A stretch of DNA of 64,000 bases from NCBI RefSeq assembly GCF_029893585.1, contig NZ_JARXYX010000004.1:124001-188000 (forward strand), in the 5' to 3' direction. The notes under the pieces were generated by a model, which ran no database searches, was not told the DNA's origin, and saw only the letters and a list, made by a program, of their open reading frames with translations. This stretch comes from Streptomyces sp. LBL (GTDB lineage: Bacteria > Actinomycetota > Actinomycetes > Streptomycetales > Streptomycetaceae). The translations under genes and the position numbers were made by a program. Below, in pieces: positions 8,322 to 16,927 of this stretch. Every line of letters starts with the position of its first letter. Position 1 is the stretch's first letter.

Positions 8322-9766
8322 GGTCCAGCAGTATCCCGGTCCAGGCGGGTGCGCGTGTGGGCCGCGACGGGGTCCGGGAGCCAGCCGCGGGCCGTCAGTT
8401 CGTCGACGAGGCGGGCGTACGGCTCGGCGAACAGGGCCGTGCGGGCCGGGCGCGGCTCGACGACCGTACGGATGCGGACCATCCGCTCGGCGGTCTGCGC
8501 GAGCGGGGTCCCGATGGTTCCGTGCAGGGCCAACGCGGCCATACCCAGCGCCGGTTCGGTCTGTTCCGGTACGCGGGCCGGGCGGCCGAGGACGTCGGCA
8601 CGGAGCTGGTTCCAGTACGCGCTGCGGGCGCCGCCGCCGGTGAAGGTGAGCGGTCCGTCCAGGGGGGCGCCGAGGTGGTGCAGGTAGTCCAGGCACAGGC
8701 GTTCCGTGAAGGCGACGCCCTGGAGGAGCCCGGCCCACAGGTCGGCGTCCTCGGCGGGCTCGCCGAGCCGCAGGGCGGTGGCGTCCGGCGCGCGGAACGG
8801 GAACCGTTCGCCCGGGGACACGAGCGGGTACGTGAGCAATCCGGACGGCTCGAAGGCGGCCGCCCGCCGGTCGAGCGCGCCGGGGTTCGCGTCCCCGAAG
8901 GCCGCCGTGAGCGCCCCCGCACCGACGCTCGACGCCCCGCCGGGCAGCCAGGTCCCGTCCGGGGCACGGTGGTTGTAGACCACGCCGGTGGAGTCCCGGA
9001 CCGGGGCCGGGGCGGCGCCCTTGAGGACGAGGGTCGTGCCGAGCACCGAGTTCCAGGAGCCGGGCCGCAGGGCGCCCGAGGCGATCTGGGCCGCGCAGCC
9101 GTCGGTCATCCCGGCGATCACGGGCGTACCCGCGGGAATGCCGGTGGCGTCGGCGGCGGCCGGGCACACCTCTCCGAGGCGGGTGCCGGGGCGTACGACG
9201 TCGGGCAGGGCGCCCTCGGGCAGGCCCGGCGCCTGCGGCCAAGTCTCACGCCGCACGTCGTAGGCGGTCTTGAGGGCGTGGCTGGAGTCGGTCGGCACTG
9301 GGCGGCCGACCAGCCGTGCGGTGATCACGTCGGGCTGGTGGGTGACGCGGCCCGGGCCGTGGGCGTCGGTGAGCCACAGCGCCTTCGGCAGCGCCCAGGT
9401 GTCCTGCACCGCGAGGCCCGCCTCCCGCAGCCGCGCCGCCTCGGCCGCCGCCCGCGTGTCGTCGTACATCAGCGCCGGACTCACCGGCCGTCCCGAGCCG
9501 TCCGTCAGCAGCACCGTGCCGGAGGTGCCGCACACCGCGAGCCCGCCGATCCGTACGCCCGGGACGGCGGCCAGTGCCGCGCGGGACGCCTCGCACACCG
9601 CCCGCCACCACTGGCCCGGCTCCTGCTCGTGCCGCCCGCCCTCCCGGCGCCCGGCCAGTGGCGTGGTGCCGCTGCCGAGGACCGTGCCGTCCCCGGTGAC
9701 GGCCAGCGCGCGCACGCTCTGCGTGCCCAGGTCGATCCCCAGCCACGCCATGTTTTCCTCCGCCAT
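8318..9766 (-). CDS. FGGY-family carbohydrate kinase
   Basis: This protein of about 482 aa is of the xylulokinase-like FGGY group and phosphorylates a sugar or polyol with ATP. The N-terminal phosphate loop is LGIDLGTQSVRALAV; the second-domain motifs are VIAGMTDGCAAQIASGA and the adenosine-binding GPLTFTGGGARSAYWNQL. Three starts are possible (9778, 9766, 9751). The last two both have GGAGG five bases upstream, and 9751 gives the most family-like N terminus. The gene is divergent from a 2-hydroxyacid dehydrogenase/second FGGY kinase unit, with only about 85 bases between. Confidence 0.88.
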   Translation of the reverse strand: MAEENMAWLGIDLGTQSVRALAVTGDGTVLGSGTTPLAGRREGGRHEQEPGQWWRAVCEASRAALAAVPGVRIGGLAVCGTSGTVLLTDGSGRPVSPALMYDDTRAAAEAARLREAGLAVQDTWALPKALWLTDAHGPGRVTHQPDVITARLVGRPVPTDSSHALKTAYDVRRETWPQAPGLPEGALPDVVRPGTRLGEVCPAAADATGIPAGTPVIAGMTDGCAAQIASGALRPGSWNSVLGTTLVLKGAAPAPVRDSTGVVYNHRAPDGTWLPGGASSVGAGALTAAFGDANPGALDRRAAAFEPSGLLTYPLVSPGERFPFRAPDATALRLGEPAEDADLWAGLLQGVAFTERLCLDYLHHLGAPLDGPLTFTGGGARSAYWNQLRADVLGRPARVPEQTEPALGMAALALHGTIGTPLAQTAERMVRIRTVVEPRPARTALFAEPYARLVDELTARGWLPDPVAAHTRTRLDRDTAGP

Positions 9767-9851
9767 CCGGACCTCCACCTGTACGGGGTCTATGCGTACC
9801 CGGGCGAGCGGCTCAACATCGTGTCAGGAAGCGGGCGAGCGGAGGGCAACG

Positions 9852-10895
9852 ATGAACGAACGGAACGGTCCGGTGCGTGTCGTGGCGGCCGGCGACCACT
9901 TCGTCCTGCCGGGACTGATCACCCAGGCGGTCGGTCAGGAAGTGGGCGAACGGCCGTTGGAAGTACGGGAGTTGATGCTCGGTTGGCCGCTGGAGCCGTT
10001 CGGTCCGGTGGCCGAGGTGCAGGAGGCGAGCGACGCCGAGGACGAGATGATCGAGGCGCTCTCCGACGGGCGCGAGGTGCTGGTCACCCAGATGGGCCCG
10101 GTCACCGAACGGGTGCTGGCGGCCTCTCCCGACCTGCGTCTGGTCGTCGTCTGCCGGGGCGGCCCGGTCAACGTCAACCTGGAGGCGGCGAAGTCCCACG
10201 GCGTCCGGGTGTGTTTCGCGCCCGGCCGCAACGCCGCCGCCACCGCCGAGTTCACCGTCGGCCTGCTGCTGGCGGCCCTGCGCCGTATCCCGCAGGCTCA
10301 CGACCTGCTGGCCCGGCGGGGCAGCTGGGAGGGCGCCGCCTTCTACACGTACGAGCACAGCGGCCTGGAACTGGAGGACCTGCCCGTCGGACTGATCGGG
10401 TACGGGGCCGTCGGCAGCCGGGTCGCCCGGGTGCTGTGCGCCTTCGGCGCGCGGGTGATGGTGTACGACCCCTATGTGCGCGGCGAGATCCACGGCCTGC
10501 GGGTGTCCTCGCTCGACGAGCTCCTGTCCCGGTCCCGCGTGGTCACCCTGCACGCCCGTCTCACCGCCGAGACCCGCGGTCTGCTCGGCGCCCGTGAGCT
10601 GGGTCTGCTGCCGCGGGGCGCGGTGGTGGTGAACGTGGCGCGCGGACCGCTCCTGGACGAGGGCGCGCTCTGTGACGCGCTGGAGAGTGGGCAGGTGTCG
10701 GCGGCGGCCCTCGACACGTACGAGCGGGAGCCGCTGCCCGCCGGCTCACGGCTGCGGGCTCTCGCCGAGCGGGTGGTGCTGACCCCGCACCTGGGCGGCG
10801 CCAGCCGCGCGGTCGCGGAGAAGGCGGCGGCGATCGCGGCCGCGGAGGTGGGCCGCTGGGTGCGCGGGGAGCCGCTCGCGCACTGCCTGACGTGA
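9852..10895 (+). CDS. D-isomer-specific 2-hydroxyacid dehydrogenase
   Basis: This 347-aa NAD-dependent dehydrogenase resembles the phosphoglycerate-dehydrogenase family. The Rossmann motif is VGLIGYGAVGSRVARVLCAFGARVMVYD (about 183-210, GxGxxG). Further family signatures are NVARGPLLDEGAL with the catalytic Arg, and the catalytic His in LTPHLGG. It reduces a 2-keto acid or oxidises a 2-hydroxy acid, possibly phosphorylated. GGAGGG precedes the ATG at 9852. It is followed by a second FGGY kinase in the same direction, which suggests a polyol or sugar-acid pathway in which phosphorylation and oxidation are consecutive. Confidence 0.9.
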   Translation: MNERNGPVRVVAAGDHFVLPGLITQAVGQEVGERPLEVRELMLGWPLEPFGPVAEVQEASDAEDEMIEALSDGREVLVTQMGPVTERVLAASPDLRLVVVCRGGPVNVNLEAAKSHGVRVCFAPGRNAAATAEFTVGLLLAALRRIPQAHDLLARRGSWEGAAFYTYEHSGLELEDLPVGLIGYGAVGSRVARVLCAFGARVMVYDPYVRGEIHGLRVSSLDELLSRSRVVTLHARLTAETRGLLGARELGLLPRGAVVVNVARGPLLDEGALCDALESGQVSAAALDTYEREPLPAGSRLRALAERVVLTPHLGGASRAVAEKAAAIAAAEVGRWVRGEPLAHCLT

Positions 10896-10910
10896 CATCC
10901 GTGACATCAG

Positions 10911-11056
10911 CGACTCCTGCGACTCCTGCGACTCCTGCGACTCCTGCGACGAGCACGACAACCGCGACGAGCGCCGGCGCGGCGCCCACGACAACCGCGA
11001 CGACCGCGACGACCCGCGACGCCCTCAACGACCCGCGACGACCCGCGACGACTGGC
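10911..11056. repeat. 9-bp (GACTCCTGC) tandem repeat and CGACGA-rich tract
   Basis: About five exact copies of GACTCCTGC stand at about 10911-10950. An imperfect GCGACGAC/ACCGCGACG low-complexity run follows up to 11056. It occupies the gap between the dehydrogenase stop and the kinase ribosome-binding site and leaves all frames open, so it could be mistaken for coding sequence. Confidence 0.75.
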
Positions 11057-11071
11057 CGAGGAGGCCCACAT

Positions 11072-12499
11072 ATGTACGTCGGTATCGACGTCGGCACGTC
11101 CATGGTGAAGGCCGCCGCCTTCGACGTCACCGGCCGTGAACGGGCCGTCGAGTCCCGCCCGGTCCGTCTCGATCTGCACGACGGCCGGGTCGAACAGGAC
11201 ATGGAGGAGGTGTACGGGGCCGTCGTCGCCGTCCTCGAAGCGCTGACGGCACGCGTGGCGGAGCCCGTCGAGCTGGCCGGGCTGACCGGCCAGGGCGACG
11301 GGGTGTGGCTGGTGGACCCGGAGGGCCGTCCGGTACGGGCCGCCGCCTCCTGGATGGACGGGCGGGCCCACGAACTGCTCGACCGGTGGCTGGCGGACGG
11401 CACGTTCGAAACAGTGTTCCGGCGGACCGGCAGCGCCCTGTTCCCGGGCAGCCCGGGTCCGCTGCTGGCCTGGCTGGACCGGCACGAGCCGAAGTCCCTG
11501 GACTCGGCCGCCGCGGCCGTCTTCTGCAAGGACATGGTGTTCCAGCGGCTGACGGGAGCGTCCCGGGCGGTGACGGACGTCTCGGACGCGTCGATGCCGT
11601 TCCTCGACCCGAGGACCCGGACGTACGACGAAGGGGTGCTGGAGCTGCTGGAGCTGACCCACCGGCGTGACCTGCTCGCCCCGGTCGCCGATCCGATCGC
11701 GGTGGGACACACCCGGGGCGAAGGCCTGCCGCCCGGCGTCCGGATCAGCAACGGCCCCTACGACCTGCCCGCGTCCGCGCTCGGCGCCGGGGTCACCACA
11801 CCCGGGGACGGTCTCCTCATCGTCGGCACCTGTCTGGCCGCGCTGGTCGCGACGACCGACCTGGACCTGTCCGGTGAACCGGCCGGCCTGTACATCTCCA
11901 CCGACCGGCCCGGCCACTGGCTACGCGCGCTGCCCGCGATGGTCGGCACGGCCGCCCTGGACTGGGTGCTGTCGACGACCGGGGTGCGCCACGAGGAGGT
12001 CGACGGCCTGCTGGCCGAGACCCCGCCCGGCGCGCACGGGGTGCGGGTACTGCCGTACTTCGCGCCCTCCGGCGAACGCGCCCCCTTCGTCGACCCCCAT
12101 CTGCGGGCCGAACTCACCGGTGTCTCCCTGGAGTCGACCCGGGCCGACCTGGTACGAGGGGTCTGCGAGGGCATCGGCTACGCGGCCCGGCACTGCCTGG
12201 AGGCCGCCGGTCTGATGGGCTCGCTGGCCGTCTGCGGCGGCGGCACCCGCAGCCCCGCCTGGATGCGGCTGCTCGCCGACGTCCTCGGCCGGCCCCTGAA
12301 GGTCGTCGAGGGCGAGGTGGGCGCCCGGGGCGCGGTCCTCGCGGCGGCCGAGCGCTACGGGGTGACGCTGGACGCGTCCACCTGGACCCGCCCGACCAGC
12401 ATCGTCGAACCGGACACGGACCGGGCCGCGTACTACACCCAGGGATACGAAGACCACCTGACCCGGCTGACCGAGGCCCGAAAGCGGTCCCAGCCGTGA
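11072..12499 (+). CDS. FGGY-family carbohydrate kinase (second copy)
   Basis: This 475-aa kinase begins MYVGIDVGTSMVKAAAFDVTGR, the FGGY phosphate loop. It carries GLTGQGDGVWLVD, PYDLPASALGAGVTTPGDGLLIVGT and the C-terminal SLAVCGGGTRSPAWMRLLADVL ATP-binding motif. GAGGAGG precedes the ATG at 11072. Upstream in-frame sequence is low-complexity repeat and is not taken as coding. Similarity to the kinase at 8318 is only family-level, so the two probably have different substrates. It is co-oriented with the dehydrogenase 176 bases upstream. A sugar-alcohol kinase is the best guess. Confidence 0.88.
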   Translation: MYVGIDVGTSMVKAAAFDVTGRERAVESRPVRLDLHDGRVEQDMEEVYGAVVAVLEALTARVAEPVELAGLTGQGDGVWLVDPEGRPVRAAASWMDGRAHELLDRWLADGTFETVFRRTGSALFPGSPGPLLAWLDRHEPKSLDSAAAAVFCKDMVFQRLTGASRAVTDVSDASMPFLDPRTRTYDEGVLELLELTHRRDLLAPVADPIAVGHTRGEGLPPGVRISNGPYDLPASALGAGVTTPGDGLLIVGTCLAALVATTDLDLSGEPAGLYISTDRPGHWLRALPAMVGTAALDWVLSTTGVRHEEVDGLLAETPPGAHGVRVLPYFAPSGERAPFVDPHLRAELTGVSLESTRADLVRGVCEGIGYAARHCLEAAGLMGSLAVCGGGTRSPAWMRLLADVLGRPLKVVEGEVGARGAVLAAAERYGVTLDASTWTRPTSIVEPDTDRAAYYTQGYEDHLTRLTEARKRSQP

Positions 12500-12524
12500 C
12501 CGGCCCCGGCTCACGCGCGGCGGG

Positions 12525-12620
12525 ACCGGTTACCGGGGCCCCGGACACGCGACCGGACCGGTTACCGGGGCCCCGGACACGCGACCGGACCGGTTACCGG
12601 TGGCCCGGACACGTGACCGG
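12525..12620. repeat. Three 32-bp direct repeats with internal palindromes
   Basis: Copies start at 12525, 12557 and 12589 (ACCGGTTACCGG...GGACACGCGACCGG); the first two are identical and the third has a few changes. Each holds the 11-base inverted repeat CCGGT-T-ACCGG. They lie between the kinase stop and the small Cys-protein gene. They could be stacked operators or a terminator-like array; no function is established. Confidence 0.8.
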
Positions 12621-12712
12621 AAGGTTTCCCGGGCTCCCGTCCGGTCGCCGGGGGCCTACGTTCCCCGCGCCGCGTCGTCCGACCGGCGCGACCCGAAAGC
12701 CAGGAGGCGCTC

Positions 12713-12943
12713 ATGACGTTCGTGCGATGCCCCAGCCCGACCTGTCACGACAAGCTGCAGGACTTCCAGGACCTGAAGGGTGACCCGGAGATCGCGGCGG
12801 CCGAGCTGGTACTGCTGCCGAAGCTGAAGAAGGGCGACCATTTCGTCGCGAAGGCCTTCCACCGCTGCCACAACGGCAGCTGCCGCCGCGTCCAGAAGAA
12901 GAACGACTGGCAGGTCGGTACCTACCTGCCGGAGGGCTTCTGA
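12713..12943 (+). CDS. Small putative zinc-binding protein
   Basis: This 76-aa basic protein starts at an ATG with a strong AGGAGG site six bases upstream. Cys pairs CPSPTCH near the N terminus (residues 6-12) and CHNGSC in the second half (about 53-58) look like two zinc knuckles of a ribbon. Charged helical segments lie between them (LPKLKKGDHFVAKAFHR). I do not recognise a named family. It could bind nucleic acid or a protein partner. The nearest gene, on the opposite strand, ends 41 bases downstream, so it appears monocistronic. Confidence 0.6.
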   Translation: MTFVRCPSPTCHDKLQDFQDLKGDPEIAAAELVLLPKLKKGDHFVAKAFHRCHNGSCRRVQKKNDWQVGTYLPEGF

Positions 12944-12983
12944 CTCCACGTCGACAGGTAGCCGCTGCCGGTCCTCCGGACGC

Positions 12984-13646
12984 CTACAGGTTGCTGAAGT
13001 CCGGGCCCTTGGTCCGGGTCCGCTTGATCTCGTAGAAACCGGGGACCGAGGCCACCGCGAGGGTGCCGTCCCACAGCCGGGCGGCCTCCTCGCCCTTGGG
13101 CGCCGGGGTGACGACCGGGCCGAAGAACGCGATCTGCCCGCCGTCGGAGCCGGGCACGGCGATGACGGGCGTGCCGACCTCCTGGCCGACCTTGTCGATG
13201 CCCTCCTTGTGCGAGGCACGCAGCTGGGCGTCGAACTCGAAGTCCTCCTGGTCGGCGTAGTCGATCAGGTCGGCGGGCAGACCGACGTCCTTCAGCGCGC
13301 CCGCTATGGCCTCGACCGTCGGACCCTCGTCGTTGTTGTGAATGCGGGTGCCGAGCGCGGTGTACAACGGGCCGAGGACGTCGGCGCCGTGCTTCTGCCA
13401 GGCCGCGGTCACCACCTTCACCGGCTTCCACGCCTTGGTGGCGAGAAAGTCCCGGTACTCCTCGGGCAGCTGGTCGAGCTTCTCCTCGTTCAGCACCGCG
13501 AGGCTCATGATGTGCCAGCGCACCTCGATGTCGCGGACCTTCTCCACCTCCAGCACCCAGCGGGAGGTCATCCAGGCCCAGGGGCACGAGGGATCGAACC
13601 AGAAGTCGACGGGGATCTTTTCGGAGGCGTTCGCGATCTCGGACAT
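12984..13646 (-). CDS. DsbA-family protein, Rv2466c-like (mycothiol-linked)
   Basis: This 220-aa thioredoxin-fold protein of the DsbA/FrnE group is closest in pattern to the actinobacterial Rv2466c mycothiol-dependent reductase: VDFWFDPSCPWAWMTSRWVLEVE at the N terminus and the cis-Pro loop VGTPVIAVPG in the second half. The active site reads C-P-W-A, not C-P-W-C, so only one thiol is present. A monothiol, mycothiol-relay mechanism is plausible. There is no signal peptide, so it is cytoplasmic. The ATG at 13646 is the first Met before the conserved core. It is divergent from an aminopeptidase N gene. Confidence 0.82.
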   Translation of the reverse strand: MSEIANASEKIPVDFWFDPSCPWAWMTSRWVLEVEKVRDIEVRWHIMSLAVLNEEKLDQLPEEYRDFLATKAWKPVKVVTAAWQKHGADVLGPLYTALGTRIHNNDEGPTVEAIAGALKDVGLPADLIDYADQEDFEFDAQLRASHKEGIDKVGQEVGTPVIAVPGSDGGQIAFFGPVVTPAPKGEEAARLWDGTLAVASVPGFYEIKRTRTKGPDFSNL

Positions 13647-13778
13647 GACTCTCCTCGCAAGCCGGTTTTTTACGCGCAACACCGACACTGGCCATGTCAT
13701 TCCCGCCCGCCGAGGTTCGGCGGCCCATGGCAGGATCAGCCCGTCCTCATACTGAACACCACCCGAGGGAGCGCCCCC

Positions 13779-16364
13779 GTGCCCGGTGAGAACCTGTCCC
13801 GCGACGAGGCCCGGGAACGGGCCGCCCTGCTGTCCGTCGACGGTTACGACGTGTCCCTCGACGTCCGCACGGCGGTCGGCGACCACACCGGGGACGGACC
13901 GCGGGCCTTCCGCTCGGTCACCACGATCCGCTTCCGGTGCAGCGAACCCGGCGCCTCCAGCTTCGCTGACCTGATCGCGCCGCGTGTGACCTCCGTCTCC
14001 CTCAACGGCAAGGACCTCGACCCGAGCGAGGTCTTCGACGGCTCCCGGATCGTCCTGGAGGATCTGTCCGCCGACAACGAGCTGGTCGTCGACGCCCAGT
14101 GCGCCTACTCCCGCACCGGTGAGGGCCTGCACCGCTTCGTCGACCCGGAGGACGGCGAGGTCTACCTCTACACGCAGTACGAGCCGGCCGACTCCCGCCG
14201 GGTCTTCGCCACCTTCGAGCAGCCGGACCTCAAGGCCCCGTTCCGCTTCGAGGTGCGGGCGCCTGAGGAGTGGACGGTCTGGAGCAACGGCGCCGGTGAA
14301 CGCGCCGACGGGGTGTGGCGGTTCGCGGAGACGAAGCCGATCTCGACGTACATCACCTGCGTGGCGGCGGGCCCGTACCACTATGTGACCGACTCCTACG
14401 AGCGGGTCCTCGATGACGGTACCCGCCTGGAGATCCCCCTCGGCGCCCTGTGCCGCAAGGGCCTGGCCCCGCACTTCGACGCCGACGACGTGTTCCTGGT
14501 GACCAAGCAGGGCCTGGACTTCTTCCACGACCACTTCGACTACCCGTACCCCTTCGGGAAGTACGACCAGGCGTTCGTGCCCGAGTACAACCTCGGCGCG
14601 ATGGAGAACCCGGGTCTGGTGACCTTCCGGGAGGAGTTCATCTTCCGGGGCAAGGTGACACAGGCGTCCTACGAGGGCCGGGCCAACGTCATCCTGCACG
14701 AGATGGCCCACATGTGGTTCGGCGACCTGGTCACCATGGAATGGTGGGACGACCTCTGGCTCAAGGAGTCCTTCGCCGACTTCATGGGCGCGTTCGCGCT
14801 GGTCGGCGCGACCCGCTTCGAGAACGGCTGGATCACCTTCGCCAACCGCCGCAAGGCCTGGGCGTACCGCGCCGACCAGCTGCCCTCCACCCATCCGATC
14901 ACGGCCGACATCCGCGACCTCCAGGACGCCAAGCTCAACTTCGACGGCATCACGTACGCCAAGGGCGCGTCGGTGCTGAAGCAGCTGGTGGCGTACGTCG
15001 GCCAGGACGCGTTCCTGGAGGGCGCCCGCCGCTACTTCAAGCGGAACGCGTACGGCAACACCCGTCTGGGTGATCTGCTGTCGGTGCTGGAGGAGACCAG
15101 CGGCCGGGACATGGCCGCGTGGTCGCGGGCGTGGCTGCAGACGGCCGGGGTCAACTCGCTGACCCCGCAGGTGCTGTTGGCCGCGGACGGCCGCGTCGAC
15201 GAGGTGGCGGTGGTGCAGGAGGCCGCCGAATCGCACCCCGAGCTGCGCCCGCACCGGGTGGCGGTGGGTCTGTACCGCCGTTCCGCGTCGGGTGAGCTGG
15301 AGCGGTACGCCCGTGCAGAGGCGGACGTCGACGGTCCGCGGACCGTCGTGGCGGAGCTGGCCGGCGCGGAGGCCCCCGAGCTGGTGCTGGTCAACGACGA
15401 CGACCTCACCTACTGCAAGAGCCGCTTCGACGCGACCTCGCTGGAGACCCTGAAGGCGCACCTGGGCGAGCTCACCGACCCGCTCGCCCGGGCCCTGTGC
15501 TGGTCCGCGCTGTGGAACATGACCCGCGACGCGCTGCTGCCGGCCCGGGACTTCATCGACCTGGTACTCCGCTTCGCGGGGCGCGAGTCCGGCGTCGGGG
15601 TGCTGCAGATGCTGCACGCGTGGTCCGAGTCGGCGATCGTCCACTACGCGGCTCCCGCGTGGCGGACCGAGGGCGCCGCGCTGCTCGCCGAGGGCGCCGA
15701 GCGTGAGCTGCGGCGTGCCGAACCGGGCAGCGAGCGCCAGCTGGCGTGGGCGCGGTTCTTCGCCCGGACGGCTGCGGACCGGCGCGACTTCGACCTGCTC
15801 CAGGGGCTGCTGGACGGCACCTCGGCCATCGAGGGGCTGGCGGTCGACCAGGAGCTGCGCTGGGTGCTCCTGGAACCGCTCGCGGCACACGGCCTCGCCG
15901 ACGACAGCGCCCTGGCCGCCGAACTGGCCCGCGACGACACGGCGTCCGGCAGGCGTCACCAGGTCCGCTGCCTCGCCGCCCGCCCCTCGGCGGCGGTCAA
16001 GGCACAGGCGTGGGCGCAGGTGGTGGAGTCCGACGCCCTGTCGAACGCGCTGGTCGAGGCGACGATCGCGGGCTTCGACCGGCCCCCGCACCGAGAGCTG
16101 CTGGCGCCGTACGCGCAGAAGTACTTCGACGTGATCGAGCGGGTGTGGCGGGAGCGGTCGATCCAGATCGCGATGCACGTCGTCCAGGGCCTGTTCCCCT
16201 CGCTCCAGGACTCGCAGGCGACGCTGGACGCGACGGACGCCTGGCTCGCCGCCCACGAGGACGCGGCACCCGCGCTGCGCCGGCTGGTGCTGGAGGCGCG
16301 GGACGACCTGGCACGGGCGTTGCGGGGACAGGCGTTCGACGCGAAGGCATCGGCCGTGAACTAG
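13779..16364 (+). CDS. pepN: Aminopeptidase N (first copy)
   Basis: This 861-aa cytoplasmic M1 zinc aminopeptidase of actinobacterial PepN length removes N-terminal residues from peptides. The exopeptidase motif GAMENPG precedes the zinc site HEMAH at about 307-311, with the third ligand Glu about 330 in LKESF. A C-terminal helical ERAP1-like domain ends ALRGQAFDAKASAVN. The GTG at 13779 gives the family N terminus MPGENLSRDEARERAALL. A closely similar paralogue lies 10 kb away at 23907. A 33-bp repeat array follows it. Confidence 0.95.
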   Translation: MPGENLSRDEARERAALLSVDGYDVSLDVRTAVGDHTGDGPRAFRSVTTIRFRCSEPGASSFADLIAPRVTSVSLNGKDLDPSEVFDGSRIVLEDLSADNELVVDAQCAYSRTGEGLHRFVDPEDGEVYLYTQYEPADSRRVFATFEQPDLKAPFRFEVRAPEEWTVWSNGAGERADGVWRFAETKPISTYITCVAAGPYHYVTDSYERVLDDGTRLEIPLGALCRKGLAPHFDADDVFLVTKQGLDFFHDHFDYPYPFGKYDQAFVPEYNLGAMENPGLVTFREEFIFRGKVTQASYEGRANVILHEMAHMWFGDLVTMEWWDDLWLKESFADFMGAFALVGATRFENGWITFANRRKAWAYRADQLPSTHPITADIRDLQDAKLNFDGITYAKGASVLKQLVAYVGQDAFLEGARRYFKRNAYGNTRLGDLLSVLEETSGRDMAAWSRAWLQTAGVNSLTPQVLLAADGRVDEVAVVQEAAESHPELRPHRVAVGLYRRSASGELERYARAEADVDGPRTVVAELAGAEAPELVLVNDDDLTYCKSRFDATSLETLKAHLGELTDPLARALCWSALWNMTRDALLPARDFIDLVLRFAGRESGVGVLQMLHAWSESAIVHYAAPAWRTEGAALLAEGAERELRRAEPGSERQLAWARFFARTAADRRDFDLLQGLLDGTSAIEGLAVDQELRWVLLEPLAAHGLADDSALAAELARDDTASGRRHQVRCLAARPSAAVKAQAWAQVVESDALSNALVEATIAGFDRPPHRELLAPYAQKYFDVIERVWRERSIQIAMHVVQGLFPSLQDSQATLDATDAWLAAHEDAAPALRRLVLEARDDLARALRGQAFDAKASAVN

Positions 16365-16397
16365 CGTCGCGCCAGGCATGAGGCGGGGCAGAAGGCA

Positions 16398-16694
16398 GGC
16401 AGAGCCGGGGCGAGAGGCGGACAGGCGGCGGGCAGAGCCGGGGCGAGAGGCGGACAGGCGGCAGGCAGAGCCGGGGCGAGAGGCGGACAGGCGGCAGGCA
16501 GAGCCGGGGCGAGAGGCGGACAGGCGGCGGGCAGAGCCGGGGCGAGAGGCGGACAGGCGGCAGGCAGAGCCGGGGCGAGAGGCGGACAGGCGGCGGGCAG
16601 AGCCGTGGCGAGAGGCGGACAGGCGGCGGGCAGAGCCGTGGCGAGAGGCGGACAGGCGGCGGGCAGAGCCGTGGCGAGGGGCGGGCAAGAAGGC
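16398..16694. repeat. 33-bp minisatellite, about nine copies
   Basis: The unit GGCAGAGCCGGGGCGAGAGG + CGGACAGGCGGCG is repeated head to tail at 16398, 16431, 16464, 16497, 16530, 16563, 16596, 16629 and 16662, with single-base variants (G or A near the unit end, GGGG to GTGG in the last three). It fills most of the 563-base gap between the aminopeptidase and the next gene. The rest of the gap (16695-16927) holds promoter-like AT-richer sequence. Because 33 is divisible by three, all frames are open by chance. Confidence 0.92.
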
Positions 16695-16927
16695 GGAGCA
16701 ACGGGCGGGCAAGAGGCGGAGCCTTGGCCAAAGTCTGGGCGTGTCGTCACCGTTACGGAATTCAGGCAACAGACGCCGTAACCTCTGGGCCGCACCAGAA
16801 CGGACCAGGGGTTTTCCGCGCGCATTCGGCGTCCGAACACCCGTCCTTTAGTGCGGCCTTGTCCTGATTTGTCGACGGGTGTGTAACAACGGTTCAAGGC
16901 CGGATCGATGGCGGGAATCTGCCGGTC

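Noticed and set aside
10892..11071. In-frame extension of the second FGGY kinase upstream to 10892.
   Set aside because: The added residues are Thr/Ala/Pro repeats from the 9-bp array, and the ATG at 11072 has GAGGAGG and gives the family N terminus.
16378..16851. Long open frames on both strands across the 33-bp repeats, coding highly charged READRR-type repeats.
   Set aside because: The repeat length is a multiple of three, so every frame stays open. No ribosome-binding site or recognisable domain supports a protein.
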